Positions 34,707-42,595 of a stretch of 42,679 bases of DNA are shown here, in pieces; the stretch's first letter is position 1, and each line of letters opens with the position of its first letter. The stretch is from Sphingobacterium bovistauri. Lineage in GTDB: Bacteria > Bacteroidota > Bacteroidia > Sphingobacteriales > Sphingobacteriaceae. Made by a program: the position numbers and the translations under genes. Location: assembly GCF_020295405.1 (NCBI RefSeq), contig NZ_JADEYP010000034.1, positions 1-42,679 of the forward strand. Reading direction: 5' to 3'. The notes beneath the pieces are model-generated. The model saw nothing but the letters and a program-made list of their open reading frames with translations, was not told the origin of the DNA and made no database searches.

Positions 34707-36211
34707 TTGATAACCACATTTTAGGGCCGGTTTTTATACATTTATTTACAGCGATTCTACAGCTAATAGCTTGGAGAAAGACTGTTACACAACGTGTCAT
34801 TAGTGGTATTGGTTCGTTCTTAGGTGTGCTAGTATCTATTCGATTGCTTGACAAAGTTGTTGACAATGGTATCTTGACCCTGAATGCATCTAATTGGGAA
34901 GCTCCTTTTGGTATTGTCTTCGTAGCCGATTTATTAAGTAGTACTCTGGTACTCATTACCTCATTAGCTGGCTTAGCTGTTTCATTATTCTCTTCTACAG
35001 GAATCAATAGACAACGCATGCTCTATGGGTATTTCCCTATTTTCCATTTTTTGGTCATGGGGCTGAATGGCGCATTTCTGACTGGAGATATATTTAATTT
35101 ATACGTTTGGTTTGAAGTTATTATCATTTCTTCTTTTGTTTTAATGACATTAGGTGGAAGGAAGCAGCAGCTAGAGGGTGCTGTTAAATATATGGCGCTC
35201 AATATTCTCGCTTCAACATTTTTCTTGACTGGTATAGGCATACTGTATGGTATTACAGGCTCGTTGAATATGGCTGATTTATCACAAAAGATAAAACTCG
35301 TAAATAATCAATTTTTAATTGGTATTACTTCCACATTCTTTTTAATAGGGTTCGGTATCAAATCAGCTGTCTTTCCACTTTATTATTGGTTACCTTCTTC
35401 TTACCATACGCCACCATCAGCTGTAGCAGCGACTTTCGGAGGATTACTAACCAAAGTGGGTATTTATGCCATGTTGCGTGTATTCAGTCTCATATTTATT
35501 CCCGATGAATTCACTCGCAATCTATTGATGGTATTAGCAGTATTGACTATTATCACGGGAAGCTTGGGTGCACTAATTAAGCTTAACATACGTCGATTGT
35601 TCTCGTATCTCATTGTATGCCACATAGGTTTTATGATTGGAGGAATAGGTATGTTTACTAAGGTAGCATTGATGGGGACTATATTCTATTTGTTTCATGA
35701 TATTTTGGTGAAGACAAATATGTTTTTGATAGCAGGGGTAATTCGACAAATGCGCGGTACAATGGAAATGAAATATTTGGGTGGTATTTATGGACAATAC
35801 CCTAAGATTTCGTTATTAATAGCTTTAGTACTTTTTTCGCTTGTAGGTATTCCACCATTATCTGGTTTTTGGCCAAAAATATTTTTGTTTAAAGAATCCT
35901 TAAACTTAGAGCATTATGCATTTGTTGCAGCTTTAGTATTAGGAAGTTTTGTGACATTATTTGCAATCGCAAGAATGTGGTCAGAAGTATTTTGGAAAGA
36001 TGTACCAGCTGGTGTAGACGCCGAAGATAAATTTGCTCCTATGCCATTAGCTCGTAAGATATTATTGATCCTTCCGATTGGTCTTTTGGCAGCAATAACA
36101 ATTTTTATTGGATTGAATGCTGAAGTTGTTGTGCAGTTAGTCGATAAGATTTCAGACCAATTGGTAGATACTTCAAGTTATGTAGAAGCAGTTTTGGGAA
36201 AACAAAATTAG
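34703..36211 (+). CDS. mrpD: Mrp Na+/H+ antiporter subunit D
   Basis: The second large complex-I-like subunit, of 502 residues and about 14 membrane segments. Proton-channel features include FNLYVWFEVIIISSFVL with its buried Glu, and IKSAVFPLYYWLPSSYHTPP with the functional Lys. It is thought to carry one ion path of the antiporter. It is followed by mrpE after a 4-base gap. Confidence 0.95.
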   Translation: MIDNHILGPVFIHLFTAILQLIAWRKTVTQRVISGIGSFLGVLVSIRLLDKVVDNGILTLNASNWEAPFGIVFVADLLSSTLVLITSLAGLAVSLFSSTGINRQRMLYGYFPIFHFLVMGLNGAFLTGDIFNLYVWFEVIIISSFVLMTLGGRKQQLEGAVKYMALNILASTFFLTGIGILYGITGSLNMADLSQKIKLVNNQFLIGITSTFFLIGFGIKSAVFPLYYWLPSSYHTPPSAVAATFGGLLTKVGIYAMLRVFSLIFIPDEFTRNLLMVLAVLTIITGSLGALIKLNIRRLFSYLIVCHIGFMIGGIGMFTKVALMGTIFYLFHDILVKTNMFLIAGVIRQMRGTMEMKYLGGIYGQYPKISLLIALVLFSLVGIPPLSGFWPKIFLFKESLNLEHYAFVAALVLGSFVTLFAIARMWSEVFWKDVPAGVDAEDKFAPMPLARKILLILPIGLLAAITIFIGLNAEVVVQLVDKISDQLVDTSSYVEAVLGKQN

Positions 36212-36215
36212 TAGT

Positions 36216-36692
36216 ATGATTAAGCAATTTCTAATGAACTTACTGCTATCATTTATTTGGGTAGCGTTGACAGGTTCCATGTATTATACGAATTTTGTAT
36301 TCGGGTTTATGCTCGGGTTTGGAATTTTATGGATCATGAATCGCAATGATGGTGATCGTAGTTATTTCTATAAAGTACCGCGAATCATTAGTTTTGTGTT
36401 CTATTTTATTTGGGAAATGATCAAAGCTAATGTTCAGGTAGCTTATGATGTAATGACACCAAGATATTTCATGCGTCCAGGGATTATTCGTTTTCCCCTG
36501 AATGCAAAAACAGATACGGAAATAAACTTATTATCAACAATGATTTCTCTTACACCAGGAACTCTTATTATTGATATTAGCGAAGATAAAAGGACAATGT
36601 ATATTCATGTCATGTACTTAGATAATCCAGAAAAATTTGTACATGAAATGAAAACAGGGTTAGAACGAAGATTATTGGAGGCAATACGATGA
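36216..36692 (+). CDS. mrpE: Mrp Na+/H+ antiporter subunit E
   Basis: A subunit of 158 residues with two N-terminal membrane segments and a cytoplasmic tail. Family marks are FYFIWEMIKANVQVAYDV and LLSTMISLTPGTLIIDI. It is required for complex stability. It overlaps mrpF by 4 bases. Confidence 0.92.
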   Translation: MIKQFLMNLLLSFIWVALTGSMYYTNFVFGFMLGFGILWIMNRNDGDRSYFYKVPRIISFVFYFIWEMIKANVQVAYDVMTPRYFMRPGIIRFPLNAKTDTEINLLSTMISLTPGTLIIDISEDKRTMYIHVMYLDNPEKFVHEMKTGLERRLLEAIR

Positions 36693-36961
36693 CACTAGAA
36701 ACATATTTTGATTATTTCATACTTCCGATACTAACTATTTCGGTTATCTTAGTCTTTATCAGACTAATAAAAGGGCCTAAGGTAGTAGATCGTGTTATAG
36801 CTCTAGACCTTATAATCACTATAGGTATTGGAATTATTACGATTTTCACTATTCGTTCTAATCAGAAAGTCTTGTTGGATGTAGCTATAATGTTGGCACT
36901 AATTGCATTTTTGGGCACTGTTGCCTTTTCATTTTATATAGAAAAAAGAGAAGATGATTGA
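36689..36961 (+). CDS. mrpF: Mrp Na+/H+ antiporter subunit F
   Basis: A small three-segment membrane subunit of 90 residues with the family motif RLIKGPKVVDRVIALDL and the late LDVAIMLALIAFLGTVAF. It overlaps mrpE by 4 bases and mrpG by 8. Confidence 0.92.
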   Translation: MTLETYFDYFILPILTISVILVFIRLIKGPKVVDRVIALDLIITIGIGIITIFTIRSNQKVLLDVAIMLALIAFLGTVAFSFYIEKREDD

Positions 36962-37379
36962 TATTTTAATTGGCATACTAAGTACTATCGGTGCTTTTTC
37001 GATATTTTTTGCTTCGTTAGGCATATTACGAATGCCTGATTTTTACCTAAGGTTATCTGTGACTGTCAAGGCCGCTACGCTTGGCGTAGGGTTACTTTTA
37101 TTATGTGCTGCGATCATTTTTCCTGACATTTCTGTCAGTACCAAAGCCATAGCGATTACGTTTTTCTTGATTATCACCTCTCCTATTGCTGCACATATGA
37201 TTGGAAGAGCTGCTTATTTTACGGGCACTCCCCTATGGAAAGAGACGATTGTAGATGAATTGAACGGTATGTATGACAAAGAAACACATGAACTTAAAAA
37301 TGAAAAGCAAGTCAATCTCGCTGAAATATGTGGCGATGAGCCAGATCAAATAGCAGATACTGAAGAAGAAACTAAATAA
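36954..37379 (+). CDS. mrpG: Mrp Na+/H+ antiporter subunit G
   Basis: The last Mrp subunit, of 141 residues, with three membrane segments and the motif LGILRMPDFYLRLSVTVKAAT. The region TSPIAAHMIGRAAY follows, then an acidic cytoplasmic tail of about 40 residues that is longer than in many homologues. The stop codon touches the stem of the operon terminator. Confidence 0.92.
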   Translation: MIDILIGILSTIGAFSIFFASLGILRMPDFYLRLSVTVKAATLGVGLLLLCAAIIFPDISVSTKAIAITFFLIITSPIAAHMIGRAAYFTGTPLWKETIVDELNGMYDKETHELKNEKQVNLAEICGDEPDQIADTEEETK

Positions 37380-37411
37380 AAAGATCCAAGCAAAATTGCT
37401 TGGATCTTTTT
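37380..37411. terminator. Terminator of the mrp operon, shared with the EamA gene
   Basis: A 13-bp perfect stem (AAAGATCCAAGCA at 37380-37392, TGCTTGGATCTTT at 37397-37409) with a 4-base loop is followed by T to 37411. The convergent EamA gene ends at 37418, and the A-tract before the stem supplies T on the other strand, so it serves both genes. Confidence 0.88.
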
Positions 37412-37417
37412 ATTTAG

Positions 37418-38311
37418 TTATGCTGCAGCTTTCAAGTTTAAAAGTTTTGTCTTCAAAGTTGGATATACAAAAACAGCACCTAAGATTATAATGGCTCCTG
37501 CATAAAAACCTACACTCATCTTTTCTGTACTGCCAATAAAGAAAAATGCCAAAACAATTCCATACACTGGTTCGAGATTTGTAACTAACGCTACCGTAAA
37601 GGCACTTAATTCTTTCATTACCGCAACTCCCAAAACATATGCTAATGCTGTACAGATACTACCCAGTACAAATAAATAAAAGAAATCACTACTTGACAAG
37701 AGCATATTCTCGTCAAATTGACCGGTAAAAAGAAGGACTAATGAGACGCCTATGAAAGCACCTATCATTTCATATTGTGTGATTATGCTCGGACTAGTTT
37801 TCTGTACCATTTGTCCATTCAAAATAGAAAACACACTCGCGCATAATGCCGCTCCCAAGCCCAAACTAATACCTAGCCAGTATTTAAATTCAAACTTGAA
37901 AATTAAATATATGCCGAATATTATAACTACACCAACAAGTATATCACCGATCGACATTTTTCTCCTATAGAATAAAGGCTCTAAAATTGATGTAAATAAT
38001 GTCAAAGACGAAAGTGTAACGAGTGTTACTGAAACTGTAGAAACCTTTATGGCTTGAAAAAATAGTACCCAATGCAATCCAACTAGCAAACCTACACCCA
38101 TGAATTTTAGAATATCCTTTGTAGGAACAAGCATCTCCTTGCGCATGATAAAATGATAGCCTATCAAAGTCAATGCTGCTATCAACACACGATACCAAAC
38201 CAATTGAAGTGCAGGAGTAGAAATTAGAGACCCAAGGACACCCGTAAATCCCCAGATTAACACCGTAAAATGTAAGATAAACAAATTACGATGACGTGTA
38301 AAAAAAATCAT
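37418..38311 (-). CDS. EamA/DMT-family transporter
   Basis: An inner-membrane transporter of 297 residues with ten hydrophobic segments in two EamA repeats. The first starts FILHFTVLIWGFTGVLG, the second near LGISLGLGAALCASVFSI, and the last contains NLEPVYGIVLAFFF, the family signature. Such drug/metabolite transporters export amino acids or other metabolites; no substrate can be named. It follows lptG by 7 bases and is probably in the tgt-lptG transcript. Confidence 0.88.
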   Translation of the reverse strand: MIFFTRHRNLFILHFTVLIWGFTGVLGSLISTPALQLVWYRVLIAALTLIGYHFIMRKEMLVPTKDILKFMGVGLLVGLHWVLFFQAIKVSTVSVTLVTLSSLTLFTSILEPLFYRRKMSIGDILVGVVIIFGIYLIFKFEFKYWLGISLGLGAALCASVFSILNGQMVQKTSPSIITQYEMIGAFIGVSLVLLFTGQFDENMLLSSSDFFYLFVLGSICTALAYVLGVAVMKELSAFTVALVTNLEPVYGIVLAFFFIGSTEKMSVGFYAGAIIILGAVFVYPTLKTKLLNLKAAA

Positions 38312-38318
38312 AGATAAA

Positions 38319-39401
38319 TTATTTTGGAGCTTTTCTGAGCAGAATAATTGCTAAAACTAAAAATAACAAACTCGGCGTAATCACAGCTAATAATGGAGGG
38401 AAACCAGCTTTGAGTGAAAACATAGTCGTAAATTGATTCAAAACCAAAAAAGTAAAACTCAATCCTATACCAATCCCCAAACTCAACCCTATACCTCCAC
38501 GTACTTTTTTAGAGGATAATGCTACTCCCATTAACGTAAGAATTAGTGCCGCAAAAGGTGTTACCCATCTTTTATATTTCTCTAACAAAAGATCTGTCAT
38601 CATCCCAGTACCACGAGTTTCCTCTTTCGTAATACGCTCGTTCAGCTCTTTAGTGGTCATTGCCGTAAAGACATTTTCGTATACTTCAAAGTCACGTGGA
38701 CGCATATCCAATGTAGTATCACGTTTATCACCCTTGTCCATCTTCTCCTTCAGACCTGTTATAATACGGTTTGTATAATTCTCTATACGCCACTTATTAA
38801 TGGTAGAATCCCACACAACACGCTCAGACATTAGCTTTTCAGTCATTTCCAGCCCATCAAATTTTTCTAACACAAAGTTATAACCAGTTGAAGTTTTAGT
38901 ATCAAAATTATCGATATATACATAGGTATTACTATCGATTTGCATATGTGTAGAAGACTTATTAGTACTAACCTTATGCGGTCTGACGTATACGTTTTCA
39001 AAATTTACCTTAATCCGATTGGTTTCTGGTAAAATCCAAAGGTTAGAAACTAACGTAAAAATGGTAATAATAGATGCTCCATATAAATATGGCCTTAGCA
39101 TCCTATTAAAGCTCATACCACCATTCAGAATAGGCACAATCTCTGTTTGATCCGCCATTTTTGAGGTGAAGAAAATCACCGCAATAAAGTTGATCAATGG
39201 CGTCAACATATTTAAGAAAAATGGTACCGATCCCAAAGCATAGTATTTGAACAATACATCAACAAAAGAAGCTTTGTTTTTCAGGAAGTCATCTAACTTT
39301 TCCGAAATATCAAAAATCACTATCACAACAATAAAAATGGCTACCGTAAACACGAATGTAGTCATGTACTTCTTGAAGATATAGCGATCTATGATATTCA
39401 T
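38319..39401 (-). CDS. lptG: LPS export permease, LptG/LptF (YjgP/YjgQ) family
   Basis: An inner-membrane permease of 360 residues. Three N-terminal membrane segments start MNIIDRYIFKKYM and three more lie at the C-terminus. A periplasmic beta-jellyroll (about 130-265) lies between them. With LptB (8082) it would move LPS out of the inner membrane toward the Lpt bridge. The start motif and length fit LptG/LptF; which of the two is not certain, as only one is in the window. It lies between tgt (40 bases upstream) and the EamA gene (7 bases downstream). Confidence 0.85.
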   Translation of the reverse strand: MNIIDRYIFKKYMTTFVFTVAIFIVVIVIFDISEKLDDFLKNKASFVDVLFKYYALGSVPFFLNMLTPLINFIAVIFFTSKMADQTEIVPILNGGMSFNRMLRPYLYGASIITIFTLVSNLWILPETNRIKVNFENVYVRPHKVSTNKSSTHMQIDSNTYVYIDNFDTKTSTGYNFVLEKFDGLEMTEKLMSERVVWDSTINKWRIENYTNRIITGLKEKMDKGDKRDTTLDMRPRDFEVYENVFTAMTTKELNERITKEETRGTGMMTDLLLEKYKRWVTPFAALILTLMGVALSSKKVRGGIGLSLGIGIGLSFTFLVLNQFTTMFSLKAGFPPLLAVITPSLLFLVLAIILLRKAPK

Positions 39402-39441
39402 TGTCTCAAAGTAAACAGTAAAAAATGAAAAGTAAAAATGT

Positions 39442-40572
39442 TTACAGACGTTGGCCCAATATTTTCACCATTTTTTCTTTCCAATCGTAGAAAGTACCTT
39501 CCACAATTTTCTCTCTCGCCTGCTTAACCAACCACAGATAGAAATGCAGATTGTGTAAAGAAGCTATCTGTGCTCCCAAAATCTCTTGCGATCTGATCAA
39601 GTGTCTCAAATAAGCTTTGTTGTATATTTGATCCATCATCAAATCACTTTCAGCTTCTATTGGTGAGAAATCATCTTTCCATTTCTCATTTTTGATATTA
39701 ATAATACCATTTTGAGTAAATAGCATACCATTACGCGCGTTACGCGTTGGCATCACACAGTCAAACATATCAATACCTAATGCAATATTTTCCAGAATGT
39801 TGATTGGTGTACCTACCCCCATCAAATAACGTGGTTTTTCTTTTGGAAGAATATTCGTTACCACTTCAGTCATTGCATACATCTCCTCAGCAGGCTCACC
39901 TACAGACAATCCACCAATGGCATTACCCTCACGTTCAAAAGAGGCTATAACTTCAGCTGATTTGGCACGTAAATCTTTATAAACAGAACCTTGAACAATT
40001 GGAAATAAAGTTTGGTCATAACCATATAATGGTTGTGTACTGTCAAAACGGTCACAACAACGTTTTAACCAACGGTGAGTCATATCCAATGAACGGCGTG
40101 CGTAATTGTAATCACATGGATATGGCGTACACTCGTCAAATGCCATAATGATATCTGCACCGATAATACGTTGCGTATCCATTACATTTTCTGGAGTAAA
40201 CAAATGTTTCGAACCATCCACGTGCGAACGGAAAGTAACTCCCTCTTCACGAATTTTACGGACCTCTGTCAACGAATAAACCTGATAACCTCCAGAATCC
40301 GTCAAAATCGGCTTATCCCACCCATTGAATTTGTGCAATCCACCTGCCTTTTGCAATACATCCAATCCCGGTCTCAAATACAAATGATAGGTATTACCTA
40401 GGATAATTTGCGCTTGAATATCATTAACCAATTCATGTTGATGCACAGCTTTCACTGTCCCAGCAGTCCCTACTGGCATAAAGATAGGTGTTTCTATATT
40501 TCCATGAGCTGTCTCTAATACCCCTGCACGTGCACTGGAAAGTTTATCTTGAGCTTGAAGCGTAAATTTCAT
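39442..40572 (-). CDS. tgt: Queuine/preQ1 tRNA-ribosyltransferase lacking zinc cysteines
   Basis: Tgt swaps guanine 34 for preQ1 in tRNAs with GUN anticodons. The protein has 376 residues. The active site is intact: Asp92 in TDSGGYQVYSL, DECTPYP, GGLSVGEP, and the nucleophile Asp271 in FDCVMPTRNARNG. The structural zinc site is not: the positions of the usual CxCxxC are Ser309, Leu311 and Asp314, though the later His in SLHNLHFYL remains. The start is set at the ATG at 40572 (MKFTLQAQDK); an upstream ATG at 40596 overlaps the -7 element and is unlikely. It leads the tgt-lptG-EamA unit. Confidence 0.93.
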   Translation of the reverse strand: MKFTLQAQDKLSSARAGVLETAHGNIETPIFMPVGTAGTVKAVHQHELVNDIQAQIILGNTYHLYLRPGLDVLQKAGGLHKFNGWDKPILTDSGGYQVYSLTEVRKIREEGVTFRSHVDGSKHLFTPENVMDTQRIIGADIIMAFDECTPYPCDYNYARRSLDMTHRWLKRCCDRFDSTQPLYGYDQTLFPIVQGSVYKDLRAKSAEVIASFEREGNAIGGLSVGEPAEEMYAMTEVVTNILPKEKPRYLMGVGTPINILENIALGIDMFDCVMPTRNARNGMLFTQNGIINIKNEKWKDDFSPIEAESDLMMDQIYNKAYLRHLIRSQEILGAQIASLHNLHFYLWLVKQAREKIVEGTFYDWKEKMVKILGQRL

Positions 40573-40593
40573 ATACTTAGTAAAAATCAGGTG

Positions 40594-40601
40594 CAAAAAT
40601 A
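40594..40601 (-). promoter_or_regulatory. Sigma-A -7 element for tgt
   Basis: On the minus strand 40601-40594 reads TATTTTTG (TAnnTTTG), 21 bases before the ATG at 40572. It covers the alternative ATG at 40596, which argues for the shorter protein. Confidence 0.5.
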
Positions 40602-40685
40602 CTATAAAATATTGAGCCTACCTCATTCGCTGGATTTTATTAGCAATTCTTAACTGTTTTCTGATAATTTTAGAAAATATCATTC

Positions 40686-40693
40686 TATCTTTG
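40686..40693 (+). promoter_or_regulatory. Sigma-A -7 element for the GT2 gene
   Basis: TATCTTTG matches TAnnTTTG and ends only 10 bases before the ATG at 40704. The transcript would start within a few bases of the start codon, so it is nearly leaderless. No clear -33 TTG was seen. Confidence 0.5.
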
Positions 40694-40703
40694 AGTCTTC
40701 ATT

Positions 40704-41846
40704 ATGCATATTGATTTAGACACGATTATACAAATACCTTATGTGCTCTACAGCATTTTAGGGATACTTCTGCTTATACAATTGTATTTTATTCTATTTG
40801 TCTACAGCAAACTTTCTTTGTATAGAGTAAAATCATATCAGGATTCTACAGAGCTGAAGCCTGTTTCGGTTATTATTTGTGCAAACAATGAACAAGAAAA
40901 TCTGAAACAATTTCTTCCAAGTATCTTGGAACAAGATTATCCTAATTTTGAAGTGATTGTAGTCAATGACTTCTCAACGGATGAAAGTAAATGGATTTTG
41001 GAAGATTTCAAACGTCAATATCCTCACTTATATGTGGTCGATATTAAAGAACACATAAAACTGAAAAATTCTAAAAAATTTGCCCTTACCCTGGGAATTA
41101 AAGCGGCCAAAAACGAAGTACTGATTATGACAGATGCAGATTGTCAACCGCAAAGTAATCAATGGTTAAAAGAAATAGCTGGTGCATATTCCGAAGGAAA
41201 AGAAATTGTGTTAGGCTATTCCCCTTACTTCAAACAATCCGGTTTTCTCAATAAATTGATTCGTTTTGAGACTGCACATACAGCAATGAGCTATCTTTCT
41301 TATGCACTTAAACGAGATGCATACATGGGGGTCGGACGCAATCTCTCGTATTTGAAATCCTTGTTTTTCAAAGGAAAAGGCTTTAATGCACATATGCATA
41401 TCAAATCAGGGGATGATGATTTATTTGTAAATCATAATGCAACACGACACAATGTAAACATCGCTATTCATCCTGACGCGCAAGTATATTCAAATCCTAA
41501 AGAAACGTGGAAAAGTTATTACAAACAAAAAGCGAGACACGCTGGAGCGTCTGTGCTTTATAAAAAATCACACCAGCGCATGTTGGGTACACAGTTAATT
41601 ACTGCATTTTTATTTTATGTGTTGCTCATCGTATGTATAGCGTGCTATCCATCATTATGGTATATCGGCGTAGGGATATTTTTCTTGCGTTACATTTGCC
41701 AAATGATAGTATTCTCATCCATCTATAAGAAACTTGCAGTCAAAGACTTATTAGTATGGTTGCTCATTTTGGATGTCTTTTACTATTTTTACATTTGTCT
41801 AAACGGTTTATTTAACCGCAAAAAGAAACAAAAATCTTGGAAATAA
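40704..41846 (+). CDS. Membrane-bound family 2 glycosyltransferase
   Basis: A protein of 380 residues with one N-terminal membrane helix (about 12-35). A GT-A catalytic domain (about 50-280) carries SVIICANNEQENL, VNDFSTDES and the metal-binding MTDADCQP. Two or three C-terminal membrane segments follow. The QxxRW motif of processive synthases is replaced by QKARHAG. It probably builds a surface glycan or glycolipid from a nucleotide sugar; product unknown. It is divergent from tgt and 52 bases before rsmG on the same strand. Confidence 0.85.
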   Translation: MHIDLDTIIQIPYVLYSILGILLLIQLYFILFVYSKLSLYRVKSYQDSTELKPVSVIICANNEQENLKQFLPSILEQDYPNFEVIVVNDFSTDESKWILEDFKRQYPHLYVVDIKEHIKLKNSKKFALTLGIKAAKNEVLIMTDADCQPQSNQWLKEIAGAYSEGKEIVLGYSPYFKQSGFLNKLIRFETAHTAMSYLSYALKRDAYMGVGRNLSYLKSLFFKGKGFNAHMHIKSGDDDLFVNHNATRHNVNIAIHPDAQVYSNPKETWKSYYKQKARHAGASVLYKKSHQRMLGTQLITAFLFYVLLIVCIACYPSLWYIGVGIFFLRYICQMIVFSSIYKKLAVKDLLVWLLILDVFYYFYICLNGLFNRKKKQKSWK

Positions 41847-41898
41847 TCTGATTTATCAGCATTATTTCTTTCCATTACAATTTAAAACACAAGGAATC

Positions 41899-42534
41899 GT
41901 GAATTCAACTGTAGATATTATTTTCAACTATTTTCCACGTCTTACGGAAAAACAAAAAGAGCAATTTAGCAAATTAGCAGAGGTTTATCCCTTTTGGAAT
42001 GACCAAATCAATGTGATTTCTCGCAAAGACATTGAAAGTCTATATTTGAAACATGTCCTGCACTCCTTAGGCATTGCCAAATTTGTAACTGAACTTACAC
42101 CTGGCACACGCATTTTGGACGTTGGTACAGGTGGAGGGTTTCCAGGCATTCCATTGGCAATCATGTTTCCTGAGGTGCAATTTCATTTGGTAGATTCGAT
42201 TGGTAAAAAAATCAAAGTCGTACGTGAGGTCGCAGCAGCTATTGGTTTGACTAATGTAGAGGCTGATCACATTCGCGCAGAACAACTAGACTACAAGTAT
42301 GACTTTGTGGTTTCACGTGCAGTGACAAGACTTGGAGACTTTACACCTTGGATACGCAACAAATTCGAGAAAAAAGATAAAAATGCAATTCCTAATGGCA
42401 TTCTGTACCTAAAAGGTGGAGAACTAAAAGAAGAGATTAAAGAATCTAGGTTGAAAGCCGAATTACACCCTTTAAGTTTGTACTTTAAAGAAGATTTCTT
42501 TGATACAAAATATGTGGTCTATGTACCGATGTAA
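41899..42534 (+). CDS. rsmG: 16S rRNA (guanine-527-N7) methyltransferase
   Basis: RsmG (GidB) methylates G527 of 16S rRNA; its loss gives low-level streptomycin resistance in other bacteria. The SAM site is RILDVGTGGGFPGIP (71-85), and the later VVSRAVTRL is typical. The length of 211 residues is normal. The start is a GTG preceded by AAGGA at 41891-41895, one of the few Shine-Dalgarno-like sites in the window. The stop is followed at once by the left arm of a terminator that is cut by the IS element. Confidence 0.94.
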   Translation: MNSTVDIIFNYFPRLTEKQKEQFSKLAEVYPFWNDQINVISRKDIESLYLKHVLHSLGIAKFVTELTPGTRILDVGTGGGFPGIPLAIMFPEVQFHLVDSIGKKIKVVREVAAAIGLTNVEADHIRAEQLDYKYDFVVSRAVTRLGDFTPWIRNKFEKKDKNAIPNGILYLKGGELKEEIKESRLKAELHPLSLYFKEDFFDTKYVVYVPM

Positions 42535-42535
42535 T

Positions 42536-42552
42536 AAAAAAGGCTCCAGTGC
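42536..42552 (+). terminator. Left half of the rsmG terminator, split by an IS
   Basis: AAAAAAGGCTCC (42536-42547) just after the rsmG stop has the form of the left arm of the terminators seen elsewhere here (A-tract plus GC stem). The matching GGAGCCTTTTTT is absent; instead the IS end starts at 42553 after AGTGC. The right arm is expected beyond the IS, outside the window. Confidence 0.45.
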
Positions 42553-42557
42553 TGGAC

Positions 42558-42591
42558 ATGCCCCAAAAAGTTAGACACTTATTTGGGGCAT
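42558..42591 (+). promoter_or_regulatory. Hairpin covering the IS transposase start region
   Basis: ATGCCCCAAA (42558-42567) and TTTGGGGCAT (42582-42591) form a perfect 10-bp stem with a 14-base loop, followed by a short T-run and the OrfA ATG at 42596. It could end read-through transcripts or hide the start of OrfA, a known way for IS elements to limit activation from outside. Confidence 0.55.
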
Positions 42592-42595
42592 TTTT

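Noticed and set aside
41841..41867. AT-rich hairpin between the GT2 gene and rsmG as a terminator
   Set aside because: The stem has a bulge and almost no GC pairs and no solid T-run follows, so it is too weak to call.
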